DNA from: Bacteroidales bacterium UBA1711
GTDB lineage: Bacteria > Bacteroidota > Bacteroidia > Bacteroidales > P3
DNA: 28,045 bases
NCBI GenBank assembly: GCA_002317325.1
Contig: DCJB01000089.1
Span: 1 to 28,045 of the forward strand
Direction of reading: 5' to 3'
Translations under genes and position numbers: made by a program
The notes under the pieces: model-generated
What the model saw: only the letters and a program-made list of their open reading frames with translations
What the model was told of the DNA's origin: nothing
Databases searched by the model: none
Shown: piece by piece, positions 21,361 through 28,045 of the stretch
Layout of the letters: the number at the start of each line of letters is the position of its first letter
Position numbering within the stretch: position 1 is the stretch's first letter

Positions 21361-24300
21361 ATGAGAAAAAGAAAAGTCCTGTTAGCCCTCCTCGCCGCCA
21401 CAGCGGTTGCCGCCGGCACGGCCGGTCCCGCTGCCGCCCAGCCAACCACCGCAAAGCAGTCTGCCGACCACTCGCGGCTGGCACAGGGGACATGGTTCAG
21501 AATACCCGTGTCCAAGACCGGCATCTACAAAGTCTCGCCCGCCAATCTGCCCGCACTCGCCGGCACACCGGTGGAACGGGTGGCCGTTTGCGGCACCCCG
21601 GGCGGCCCTCTGTCTATGGACAACTCTACCCCGCCTCCCGACGACCTGACCCCCTGCCCCATCGAGGTGGCCGACTTGAACGGGAACGGATACTTCGACG
21701 CCGCCGACTACCTCCTCTTCTATGCCGAAGGTGCCAGCACGTGGCGCTACGACCCCGGCGACCAGCGCTTCGAGTACCGCATGAACGTCTATGACACACT
21801 GAACTACTACTTCATCACCACCACCGCCGACTTCCAAGTGCCACGCATCGCGGAGGCGCAGCCCGCACCTCCGGCCGCCAAAACCGTCATTTCTACCTAC
21901 ACCGCCGTGGCGCTGTTGCACGACGACAAAACCAACACCCACGGCACCGGCCAAATATGGGTGGGCGACAAGTTCTCCTCTGCCATCCGCGAGCGTTCCT
22001 ACACCCTCACCCTCCCGGGCATCGTCTCCGGCTCCGACATCTTGGCACGCTACGCCTTCGCCAGCATCTCCAACGCACAGGCTCAGTTCGCACTCAAGTA
22101 CAACTCCGACGTGCGGCAGCACACCATTGCCGCCAAGTCCAACTACCTCGTGGCCTTGGAGTCGTTCACCGCACGCACCAATACCGACATCACCCTCACC
22201 TGCACCTACACGCCCCACGAAAGCAATGCGGCTGGATACATCGACTTTATCGAGTTCAACGCTCAGGCTCCGCTCTCCTTCGCCGGCGGACAGCAGACGC
22301 TGCGCCAAAGCCGGAGCTACGGCTCGGGCAGCAGCGCCCGGTTCGCAGCCTCGGCAGGCTACTGCGGCGACCTGCGGGTGTGGGACGTGACCGACCCCGC
22401 CAACCCCCTCCAACTGGCTCCCTCCGCTGACGGAAGCGGTTTTGCCTACACCGCTTCGACCGAAGAGCCTTCAACCCACATCTGCTTCACACCCGGGGCA
22501 GCCTTCGCACCTGCCGCCCTCCAGCAGGTATCCAACCAAGACATCCACGGCGCCGCGCCAAGCCGCCTCGTTATCGTGTCGCACCCCCTGTTCTTGGAAC
22601 AGGCCGAGCGGCTGGCCGACCTGCACCGCCTCCGCGACGGTATGTCGGCCCTCGTGGTGTCCCAGGATGAGGTGTTCAACGAGTTCTCCTCGGGCCGCCG
22701 CGACCCCGCCGCCATCAGGCACATGATGCGACACTTCGCCCACAAGGCCGCCGCCACCAACTCCCCCGATGCCGGACCGCGCTATCTGCTGCTCTTCGGC
22801 AAGGGCTCCTACGACCAACGCAACCTACTGGGCTACAACCTACCCACCGTGGTGACGTATGAAAGCAAGACCTCTTTCGACAACGAGGGCAGCACCTACG
22901 CCTCCGACGACCTCTTCGGCTATCTCGGCGACTGGGAGACTGAGACCTCGTTTGACTCGCTGTGCTTGGGCATCGGGCGGCTGCCCGCCAAGAACACCGA
23001 CGAGGCCGACCACTTAGTGGACAAGATTCAACGCTACATGGAGAAAAGCGACTTGGCTCGCAGCGACATCAGGGGCGACTGGCGCAACTATGTCTGTCTG
23101 CTGGCCGACGACGCCGACCCATCGTGCCCCGGCGACACCAACTTCACCTCATCGTCAGAAATGACCGCCCGCAACATCAAGCGGCTGTTCCCCCAGATGA
23201 ATATCGACCGCATCTATGCCGACGCATACGTCCAGCAGTCGGGCGCCGACGGCTCCTACTACCCCGAAGCCAACAACGCTCTCCGCCAACGCATCAACTA
23301 CGGAACCCTCATCACCAACTATGTGGGCCACGGCTCCGCCCGCTATATCGGCACCGAACGCTATATGCAGCTCTCGGATATGGCCAAATATACCAATACC
23401 GACCAGCTCACTTTCTTCGTCACCAGCACCTGCACCTTCGGTCGGTTCGACCAACCCGACGAGACCTGCGGCGCCGAAGAGTTCCTCCTCGCACCAGCCG
23501 CGGGCATCGGAGTCATTGCCGCCTCCCGCCCCATCACCCACATCTACAGCTTCAACAACGACTGCGTGCTGCTGTCGCTGACCCCGGGCAACACAGTGGG
23601 CGACGCACTGCGGCAGGCCAAAAACCGCACCTACTCCTCACGCAGCATCACTCTCCTCGGCGACCCCGCACTGCGGCTCTCTATCCCCCAAAACGAGGTG
23701 GTGGTGACTGCCGTGAACGGCCGCCCCGTGCAGCCCGACATCACCGACTCGGCCGAGGTGCTGTCGCAGGTGACCATCACCGGCGAGGTGCGCCGCCCCG
23801 ACGGCTCGCTGAACTCCGACTTCAACGGCACGGTGTTTCCCATCGTCTTCGACCGCGAGACCAAGTGCCGCACCCTCGCCAACGACAACGACAGCACCGA
23901 AGTGAACTTCACACAGCAGAAAAGCGTGCTGTACAAAGGCCGCGAGACTGTGGCCGGAGGACGCTTCTCCTACTCTTTCATCATTCCGCGCGACGTGGCC
24001 TACCGCTACGACTTCGCCAAACTCTCCCACTACGCCCGCTCCGACAACGACGACGCAACAGGGCAGTACGGCAACATCAAGTTCGGCGGCTACAACTCCG
24101 CAGCCGAAATCGTGGAGACTTTCCCCGTGGTGAAACTCTTCATCAACGACTCCAATTTCCGCAACGGCGGACTCACCAACGAGACTCCCACCCTCGTGGC
24201 TCGGCTCTCCGATTCGGTGGGTATCAACGCCGCCGGCAGCGGCCTGGGACACGACATCGTGGCAGTGCTGGACGACAACCCACACAGTATCGTCAACCTC

Positions 24301-24768
24301 AACGACGCCTTCGAACCCGACATTCAAGACAGCCGCTGCGGCACAGTACGCTACACCTTCGGCAAACTGGACGACGGCCCACACTCCCTCACCCTCCGCT
24401 GCTGGAATATCTTCAACTACTCGGGCACCGCCACCATCTCCTTCTGCGTGGCCAACGACCGCAATGCCCAAATAGGGCAGTTTGCCTCCGCACCCAACCC
24501 CGCCCACGACCGCACCACCATCCGGGTGGAACACAACCAGCCCGGCTCGGCTCTGAGTGTGCGGGTGGACATCTACAGCCTCACCGGCGCCCTCGTCCGG
24601 CACATCGACATCGAACCCCCCTCGGGCTCCTGCACGGCAACCTACGACTGGGACTTCTCTTCCGACGCCGGGGCGCTGGTGGGTCGAGGCGTGTATGCCG
24701 CCCGCGCCGTCATCACCACCGCCGATGGAACCACCCTCTCCAAGGTGGCCAAGATTGTGAGGAACTGA
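21361..24768 (+). CDS. porU: Type IX secretion system sortase PorU (peptidase family C25)
   Basis: 1135 residues with a Sec signal peptide ending near A-A-A-Q (about 24-27). The gingipain-like core carries the catalytic pair His657 in N-Y-V-G-H-G-S and Cys691 in T-S-T-C-T-F-G-R-F-D, close to where I recall them in Porphyromonas gingivalis PorU. A C-terminal beta domain (about 1040-1135) with P-N-P-A-H-D and G-R-G-V-Y resembles a T9SS type A sorting domain. PorU works on the cell surface, removing the C-terminal signal of T9SS cargo and attaching it to lipopolysaccharide, in complex with PorV, the next gene. Length and motifs appear complete. Confidence 0.93.
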   Translation: MRKRKVLLALLAATAVAAGTAGPAAAQPTTAKQSADHSRLAQGTWFRIPVSKTGIYKVSPANLPALAGTPVERVAVCGTPGGPLSMDNSTPPPDDLTPCPIEVADLNGNGYFDAADYLLFYAEGASTWRYDPGDQRFEYRMNVYDTLNYYFITTTADFQVPRIAEAQPAPPAAKTVISTYTAVALLHDDKTNTHGTGQIWVGDKFSSAIRERSYTLTLPGIVSGSDILARYAFASISNAQAQFALKYNSDVRQHTIAAKSNYLVALESFTARTNTDITLTCTYTPHESNAAGYIDFIEFNAQAPLSFAGGQQTLRQSRSYGSGSSARFAASAGYCGDLRVWDVTDPANPLQLAPSADGSGFAYTASTEEPSTHICFTPGAAFAPAALQQVSNQDIHGAAPSRLVIVSHPLFLEQAERLADLHRLRDGMSALVVSQDEVFNEFSSGRRDPAAIRHMMRHFAHKAAATNSPDAGPRYLLLFGKGSYDQRNLLGYNLPTVVTYESKTSFDNEGSTYASDDLFGYLGDWETETSFDSLCLGIGRLPAKNTDEADHLVDKIQRYMEKSDLARSDIRGDWRNYVCLLADDADPSCPGDTNFTSSSEMTARNIKRLFPQMNIDRIYADAYVQQSGADGSYYPEANNALRQRINYGTLITNYVGHGSARYIGTERYMQLSDMAKYTNTDQLTFFVTSTCTFGRFDQPDETCGAEEFLLAPAAGIGVIAASRPITHIYSFNNDCVLLSLTPGNTVGDALRQAKNRTYSSRSITLLGDPALRLSIPQNEVVVTAVNGRPVQPDITDSAEVLSQVTITGEVRRPDGSLNSDFNGTVFPIVFDRETKCRTLANDNDSTEVNFTQQKSVLYKGRETVAGGRFSYSFIIPRDVAYRYDFAKLSHYARSDNDDATGQYGNIKFGGYNSAAEIVETFPVVKLFINDSNFRNGGLTNETPTLVARLSDSVGINAAGSGLGHDIVAVLDDNPHSIVNLNDAFEPDIQDSRCGTVRYTFGKLDDGPHSLTLRCWNIFNYSGTATISFCVANDRNAQIGQFASAPNPAHDRTTIRVEHNQPGSALSVRVDIYSLTGALVRHIDIEPPSGSCTATYDWDFSSDAGALVGRGVYAARAVITTADGTTLSKVAKIVRN

Positions 24769-24883
24769 ACCGCCGCCCCGACACCCTCAGAGCCTCCGAC
24801 CAACGAATCAAAAAAAATAACAGCCCGCACAATAATTTCCAACCACCGCCGTTTTGACGTATTATTTCACCTATACAATATCG

Positions 24884-26086
24884 ATGAAAAAAGCAAAAGT
24901 CGTTCTCGCTGCCGTGCTTCTGATAGGCTTCGCAGCCAGTACATCCGCCCAAAATCAGTCCACCGGCCTCACCGGCCAAACCAAGAATTACATCTCCACT
25001 GGAATGCCCATCCTGCTGACCGCACCCGACGCAGTGGCGGGCGGCATGGGCGATGTGGGCGCAGCTACCACTCCCGACATCTACTCCGCACATTGGAACA
25101 ACGCCAAATTCGCCTTCATTGACGGCGTTGGAGGTCTCAGCACCACCTACACCCCATGGCTCCGCAACCTCGGCATGGGCGACATGAACCTCCTCTACCT
25201 CGGCGGCTACGGCCGTATCAACGACCGCATGACACTCGCCGGCTCGCTCACCTACTTCTCCCTCGGCGAAATTCAGAGCACCGACGTGGAGGGCAACAAC
25301 AAAGGCACCATGCACCCCAACGAGTTCGCCTTCGACCTCACCTACGCCATGAAACTGTCGGACGAGGTCTCGCTCGGCGCCACCGGCCGCTTTATGCGCT
25401 CCGACCTCACCAACGGACAGAACGTGAGCGACGGAAGCGGATATGTCACCACCAAACCCGCCTGGAGCCTCGCCGCCGACCTCGGCTTCTACTGGCAGCA
25501 CCCCATCGACAACCACCAGGACGTGGCGCTCGGCGCCTTCTTCAGCAATATGGGCGCCAAACTCTCCTACTCCGACGACGACACTAAGAAGGAATTCCTC
25601 CCCACCAACCTGCGCTTCGGCGCCCGCTATACCAACGAGATTGACGACGCAAACAAAATCAGCGTGATGTGCGACCTCAACAAACTACTCGTCCCAACCC
25701 CCCCAAAAACCGTCGGTGACAGCACCTACAGCAAGTACTATCGGAATATGACCGAGTACTATAACACGGGCGTGGTCAAGGGTATGTTCCAGTCGTTTGT
25801 TGACGCCCCCGGCGGCTTCAGAGAGGAACTGGCCGAGATTCAGGTGTCGGCTGGCGCTGAATACTGGTATAAGAACACCCTCGCAGCACGCGCCGGCTAC
25901 TTCTACGAAAGCACCACCAAGGGCGGCCGCCGCTATGCCACTGTGGGCTTCGGCTTGCGCTACAACATCCTACAGTTCGACTTCTCCTACCTCATCCCCA
26001 CCACCAGCTTCTCCTCGAACCCCCTCTCCAACACTGTGCGTATCTCACTTACGCTCAACTTCGTGAAAAAATCTAAGAAAATCTGA
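24884..26086 (+). CDS. porV: Type IX secretion system outer-membrane protein PorV (LptO)
   Basis: 400 residues from the ATG at 24884; a TTG-started extension to 24854 was rejected because M-K-K-A-K-V-V-L-A begins a clear signal peptide ending A-S-T-S-A-Q. The mature N-terminus has P-I-L-L-T-A-P-D-A-V-A-G-G-M-G-D-V-G-A-A, a PorV hallmark. Alternating amphipathic strands follow, ending in an aromatic-rich beta-barrel close. PorV is a FadL-like barrel that carries secreted cargo from the translocon to PorU. It lies 115 bp after porU and 2 bp before ispF. The same porU-porV-ispF order is, as I recall, present in Porphyromonas. Confidence 0.93.
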   Translation: MKKAKVVLAAVLLIGFAASTSAQNQSTGLTGQTKNYISTGMPILLTAPDAVAGGMGDVGAATTPDIYSAHWNNAKFAFIDGVGGLSTTYTPWLRNLGMGDMNLLYLGGYGRINDRMTLAGSLTYFSLGEIQSTDVEGNNKGTMHPNEFAFDLTYAMKLSDEVSLGATGRFMRSDLTNGQNVSDGSGYVTTKPAWSLAADLGFYWQHPIDNHQDVALGAFFSNMGAKLSYSDDDTKKEFLPTNLRFGARYTNEIDDANKISVMCDLNKLLVPTPPKTVGDSTYSKYYRNMTEYYNTGVVKGMFQSFVDAPGGFREELAEIQVSAGAEYWYKNTLAARAGYFYESTTKGGRRYATVGFGLRYNILQFDFSYLIPTTSFSSNPLSNTVRISLTLNFVKKSKKI

Positions 26087-26088
26087 CC

Positions 26089-26556
26089 ATGAGGGTGGGC
26101 ATCGGTTATGACGTGCACAGGCTTGTGGAAGGCCGCAAGCTGTGGTTGGGCGGCGTGGAAATCCCGCACTCGCTCGGCCTGCTCGGCCATTCGGATGCCG
26201 ATGTGCTTATCCACGCGGTCTGCGACGCCCTCCTTGGAGCCGCTGCCCTCGGCGACATCGGGCAGCACTTCCCCGACAACGACCCGCAGTATAAGGGTAT
26301 CGACAGCAAGGTACTGCTCAAGAACTGCGGATCGCTCCTCTCCCAAAAAGGCTACCGCATCCAGAATATTGACAGCATCGTGGCGGCTCAGAAGCCCAAA
26401 CTCGCACCCTTTATCCCGGCAATGCGGCAGACGATGGCCGATGTGCTGGGGCTGACGACCGACCAAGTATCGGTGAAGGCCACCACCACTGAACACCTCG
26501 GCTTTGAAGGCCGCGAAGAGGGTATCAGTGCCCAGGCCATCGCTCTCATCGACTAA
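26089..26556 (+). CDS. ispF: 2-C-methyl-D-erythritol 2,4-cyclodiphosphate synthase
   Basis: 155 residues, the normal length. Metal ligands Asp8 and His10 (G-Y-D-V-H) and His42 are present, with D-I-G-Q-H-F-P-D-N-D (56-65) and K-A-T-T-T-E in the C-terminal third. It cyclises CDP-methylerythritol 2-phosphate in the MEP pathway for isoprenoid precursors, as a cytoplasmic trimer. It starts 2 bp after porV, so it probably shares that transcript although the functions are unrelated. Assignment is secure. Confidence 0.97.
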   Translation: MRVGIGYDVHRLVEGRKLWLGGVEIPHSLGLLGHSDADVLIHAVCDALLGAAALGDIGQHFPDNDPQYKGIDSKVLLKNCGSLLSQKGYRIQNIDSIVAAQKPKLAPFIPAMRQTMADVLGLTTDQVSVKATTTEHLGFEGREEGISAQAIALID

Positions 26557-26567
26557 CCCAAACTCCC

Positions 26568-26852
26568 ATGGAACAACCTGCAACCTCTCCGCTCTCATCG
26601 CCAGAAGCCGACGTACTGGAAGACTCGGGATGCAGCCTCGTCCTGCATAACGACGACGTGCACTCGTTCGACTATGTCATCAAGGCACTGGTTGACATCT
26701 GCCGTATCTCGACTTCACAGGCAGAACAATGCACCATACTGGTGCACTGCCATGGGAAATGCACGGTGAAGCACGGCAGCTACGACACCCTGCTCCCCAT
26801 GCACACCGCTCTTTTAGACAAACAATTGACCAGCGAAATAGTACGAATATGA
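26568..26852 (+). CDS. clpS: ATP-dependent Clp protease adaptor ClpS
   Basis: 94 residues. The ClpS core is recognised by L-V-L-H-N-D-D-V-H-S-F-D-Y-V (25-38), whose Asn-Asp-Asp and following residues form the N-degron pocket, by A-E-Q-C in the central helix (52-55), and by H-C-H-G-K-C-T-V-K. The acidic, flexible N-terminus fits the tail that enters ClpA/ClpC. ClpS delivers N-degron proteins to the Clp protease. It starts 11 bp after ispF and overlaps the next gene by 4 nt (ATGA), indicating translational coupling. Confidence 0.95.
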   Translation: MEQPATSPLSSPEADVLEDSGCSLVLHNDDVHSFDYVIKALVDICRISTSQAEQCTILVHCHGKCTVKHGSYDTLLPMHTALLDKQLTSEIVRI

Positions 26853-27337
26853 ACTTCACGATTGTAGTTGTTGTCCTCTTGATAGGACTCCTGCTCCTCA
26901 CCCTTGAAATTGTAGCCCTCCCGGGCGGCATAGCCGGCATTTGCGGCGGCGGCCTTATCGTCTTCGGCGTTTGGGAGAGCTTCCTCATCCTCGGCTCTAA
27001 AGGCGGCACCATAGTTCTTCTGAGCTGCGTGGCACTTTGTATTGTCCTTTTGGCCATCTTCATGAAGACGAAGACATGGAAACGCTTCAGCCTGAACGAA
27101 GAGTCGGACAGTGTGGTCAACCAAGTTGACGAGGTGAGCCTCTCAGTCGGCGCCCGAGGCGCGACGATCGCCCGCCTCGCCCCCACAGGCAAAGCACTCT
27201 TCGACGGGAAGCAGGTGGAAGTCCACGCCGTAAACAAGTACATCGACCCCGACAAACAGATAGAGGTAGTGGCGGTGGAAGGCTACCGTATCGACGTAAA
27301 AGAAGTCTCCGACAACCGCTTCGAATCCCCCGAATAA
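26849..27337 (+). CDS. NfeD-like membrane protein
   Basis: 162 residues from the ATG at 26849 that overlaps the clpS stop. Two to three transmembrane segments (about 4-22, 27-50, 52-70) include G-G-I-A-G-I-C-G-G-G-L-I-V-F-G. A soluble C-terminal OB-fold-like domain follows with G-A-R-G-A-T-I-A-R-L-A-P-T-G-K-A-L-F-D-G, a good match to NfeD C-terminal domains. Short NfeD proteins pair with flotillin-like proteins in membrane organisation, and floA follows here after the repeat region. It lacks the N-terminal protease domain of long NfeD proteins. Confidence 0.88.
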   Translation: MNFTIVVVVLLIGLLLLTLEIVALPGGIAGICGGGLIVFGVWESFLILGSKGGTIVLLSCVALCIVLLAIFMKTKTWKRFSLNEESDSVVNQVDEVSLSVGARGATIARLAPTGKALFDGKQVEVHAVNKYIDPDKQIEVVAVEGYRIDVKEVSDNRFESPE

Positions 27338-27396
27338 CCCACGTACCCACGTACCCACATACCCACATACCCACCACCACCGCCACCACCACCACT
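27338..27396. repeat. Octamer and CCA tandem repeats
   Basis: Four exact-length units CCCACGTA, CCCACGTA, CCCACATA, CCCACATA (27338-27369) start at the base after the NfeD-like stop codon and run into a CCA/CCG triplet tract (27370-27396). Not coding. Confidence 0.85.
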
Positions 27397-27402
27397 CCAA
27401 CT

Positions 27403-27436
27403 CTAAATTCTTAATTCTTAATTCTTAATTCTAAAT
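27403..27436. repeat. Period-7 TTAATTC repeats
   Basis: Successive TTAATTC units with a 7-nt period, entered through CTAAATTC and left through CTAAAT. The flanking 15-mer at 27397-27411 is identical to 6484-6498. Confidence 0.8.
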
Positions 27437-27452
27437 CCCCTCCCCATTTGTC

Positions 27453-27555
27453 AATTCACAATTTCACAAATTCACAATTTCACAATTCACAATTCACAAA
27501 TTCACAATTCACAATTCACAAATTCACAATTCACAATTCACAATTCACAATTCAC
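27453..27555. repeat. AATTCAC heptamer array before floA
   Basis: Fourteen consecutive units of AATTCAC, some lengthened to 8 nt by an extra A or T, fill 103 bp and end 14 bp before the floA ATG. They occupy the place where the floA promoter or 5' leader should lie. There are no unique spacers, so it is not a CRISPR array. Confidence 0.9.
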
Positions 27556-27569
27556 CCAATAACTAAACC

Positions 27570-28045
27570 ATGGAATTAAGCATTATTATCCTCTGTGTGG
27601 TGATTTTTATCGCCCTTATCATTTTCCTGTATCTCGTCCCTGTGGGACTGTGGTTCCAGGCGTTGGTGTCCGGCGTCCGCACGTCGCTCATTCAACTCAT
27701 GTTCATGCGTTTCCGCAAAGTGCCGCCCAGCATTATCGTGAACAACATGATTAACGCAACAAAGGCAGGCCTCAAACTTTCGCAGAACGAACTCGAAGCC
27801 CACTACCTCGCCGGCGGTAACGTGAACAGCGTCGTGCAGGCTCTTATCTCGGCCAACAAAGCCAACATGAACCTCGATTTCCGCACGGCAACCGCCATCG
27901 ATCTCGCCGGCCGCGACGTGCTGAAGGCTGTGCAGACTTCCGTTAACCCCAAAGTGATTGACACACCCCCCGTGGCCGCAGTGGCCAAGGACGGTATCCA
28001 GCTCATCGCCAAAGCACGCGTCACTGTGCGCACCAACATCAAACA
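27570..28045 (+). CDS. floA: Flotillin-like protein FloA, C-terminus off the window
   Basis: About 158 residues visible from the ATG at 27570; the frame is open to the last base. One N-terminal hydrophobic hairpin (I-I-I-L-C-V-V-I-F-I-A-L-I-I-F-L) is followed by V-P-V-G-L-W-F-Q-A-L-V-S-G-V, R-K-V-P-P-S-I-I-V and L-E-A-H-Y-L-A-G-G-N-V, all typical of the FloA (UPF0365) family of about 330 residues. FloA scaffolds functional membrane microdomains. The NfeD-like gene upstream is its common partner. The 232-bp gap between them is filled with tandem repeats, unusual for a pair normally close together. Confidence 0.93.
   Translation, partial: MELSIIILCVVIFIALIIFLYLVPVGLWFQALVSGVRTSLIQLMFMRFRKVPPSIIVNNMINATKAGLKLSQNELEAHYLAGGNVNSVVQALISANKANMNLDFRTATAIDLAGRDVLKAVQTSVNPKVIDTPPVAAVAKDGIQLIAKARVTVRTNIK

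Noticed and set aside
22962..24857. 631-codon frame overlapping porU in another plus frame
   Set aside because: Arginine/histidine/proline-rich shadow of a GC-rich gene; it runs past the porU stop only because the frame stays open.
27453..27555. CRISPR-like array
   Set aside because: The 7-8 nt units follow each other without spacers, far too short for CRISPR repeats; it is a microsatellite.

Overview
The window looks like chromosome of a GC-rich member of the Bacteroidales. Three things point there. Two promoters match the Bacteroidetes -7 consensus TAnnTTTG (minus-strand TATCTTTG at 1392-1385 and 6248-6241). There is an adjacent pair of type IX secretion genes (porU, porV), and most start codons lack Shine-Dalgarno sequences. 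No rRNA, tRNA or CRISPR array is visible. The genus cannot be fixed from sequence reading alone.

Layout. 1-743 (minus): an Rpn-type PD-(D/E)XK nuclease running off the left edge. 808-1337 (minus): a small lipoprotein with a strong intrinsic terminator. 6221-1443 (minus): a compact run ribF, leucine-rich-repeat lipoprotein, nitrilase-family amidase, mutS2, probably one transcript from the promoter at 6241-6248. 6282-6585: intergenic DNA with a perfect 16-bp inverted repeat and AT-rich period-7 repeats. 6586-17795 (plus): a type I restriction-modification island, flanked by a truncated AAA-type ATPase on the left and a truncated RhuM-like protein on the right. 17847-19385: an AGCS sodium/amino-acid symporter with its own terminator. 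19624-21292: a promoter and folded leader, then three small genes (a tail- or surface-like protein, a small membrane/coiled-coil protein, a lipoprotein in an overlapping frame) resembling Bacteroidetes phage-derived cassettes. 21361-27337: porU, porV, ispF, clpS and an NfeD-like gene. 27338-27569: a cluster of short tandem repeats. 27570-28045: floA, cut by the right edge.

The restriction island is the unusual part. Its order is hsdM, DUF1016 nuclease 1, scars, DUF1016 nuclease 2, hsdS, DUF1016 nuclease 3, hsdR, rhuM-like. Three diverged paralogues of the YhcG/DUF1016 PD-(D/E)XK family lie between the core subunits. The scars are two decayed hsdS 5' ends, a winged-helix fragment and a 59-bp copy of the hsdM 3' end. 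They suggest that an [hsdM tail - DUF1016 - hsdS head] unit was duplicated and then partly deleted.

All three DUF1016 genes carry in-frame DNA palindromes at the same place in the protein, the linker just before the W-[ST]-H motif. Copies 1 (twice) and 3 (once) carry a shared 27-bp palindrome encoding I-x-Q-T-x-[SP]-[AS]-[EDK]-[LF]. Copy 2 has an unrelated 24-bp inverted repeat at the equivalent site. This looks like a protein-coding palindromic element tied to a nuclease family and is the best candidate here for something undescribed.
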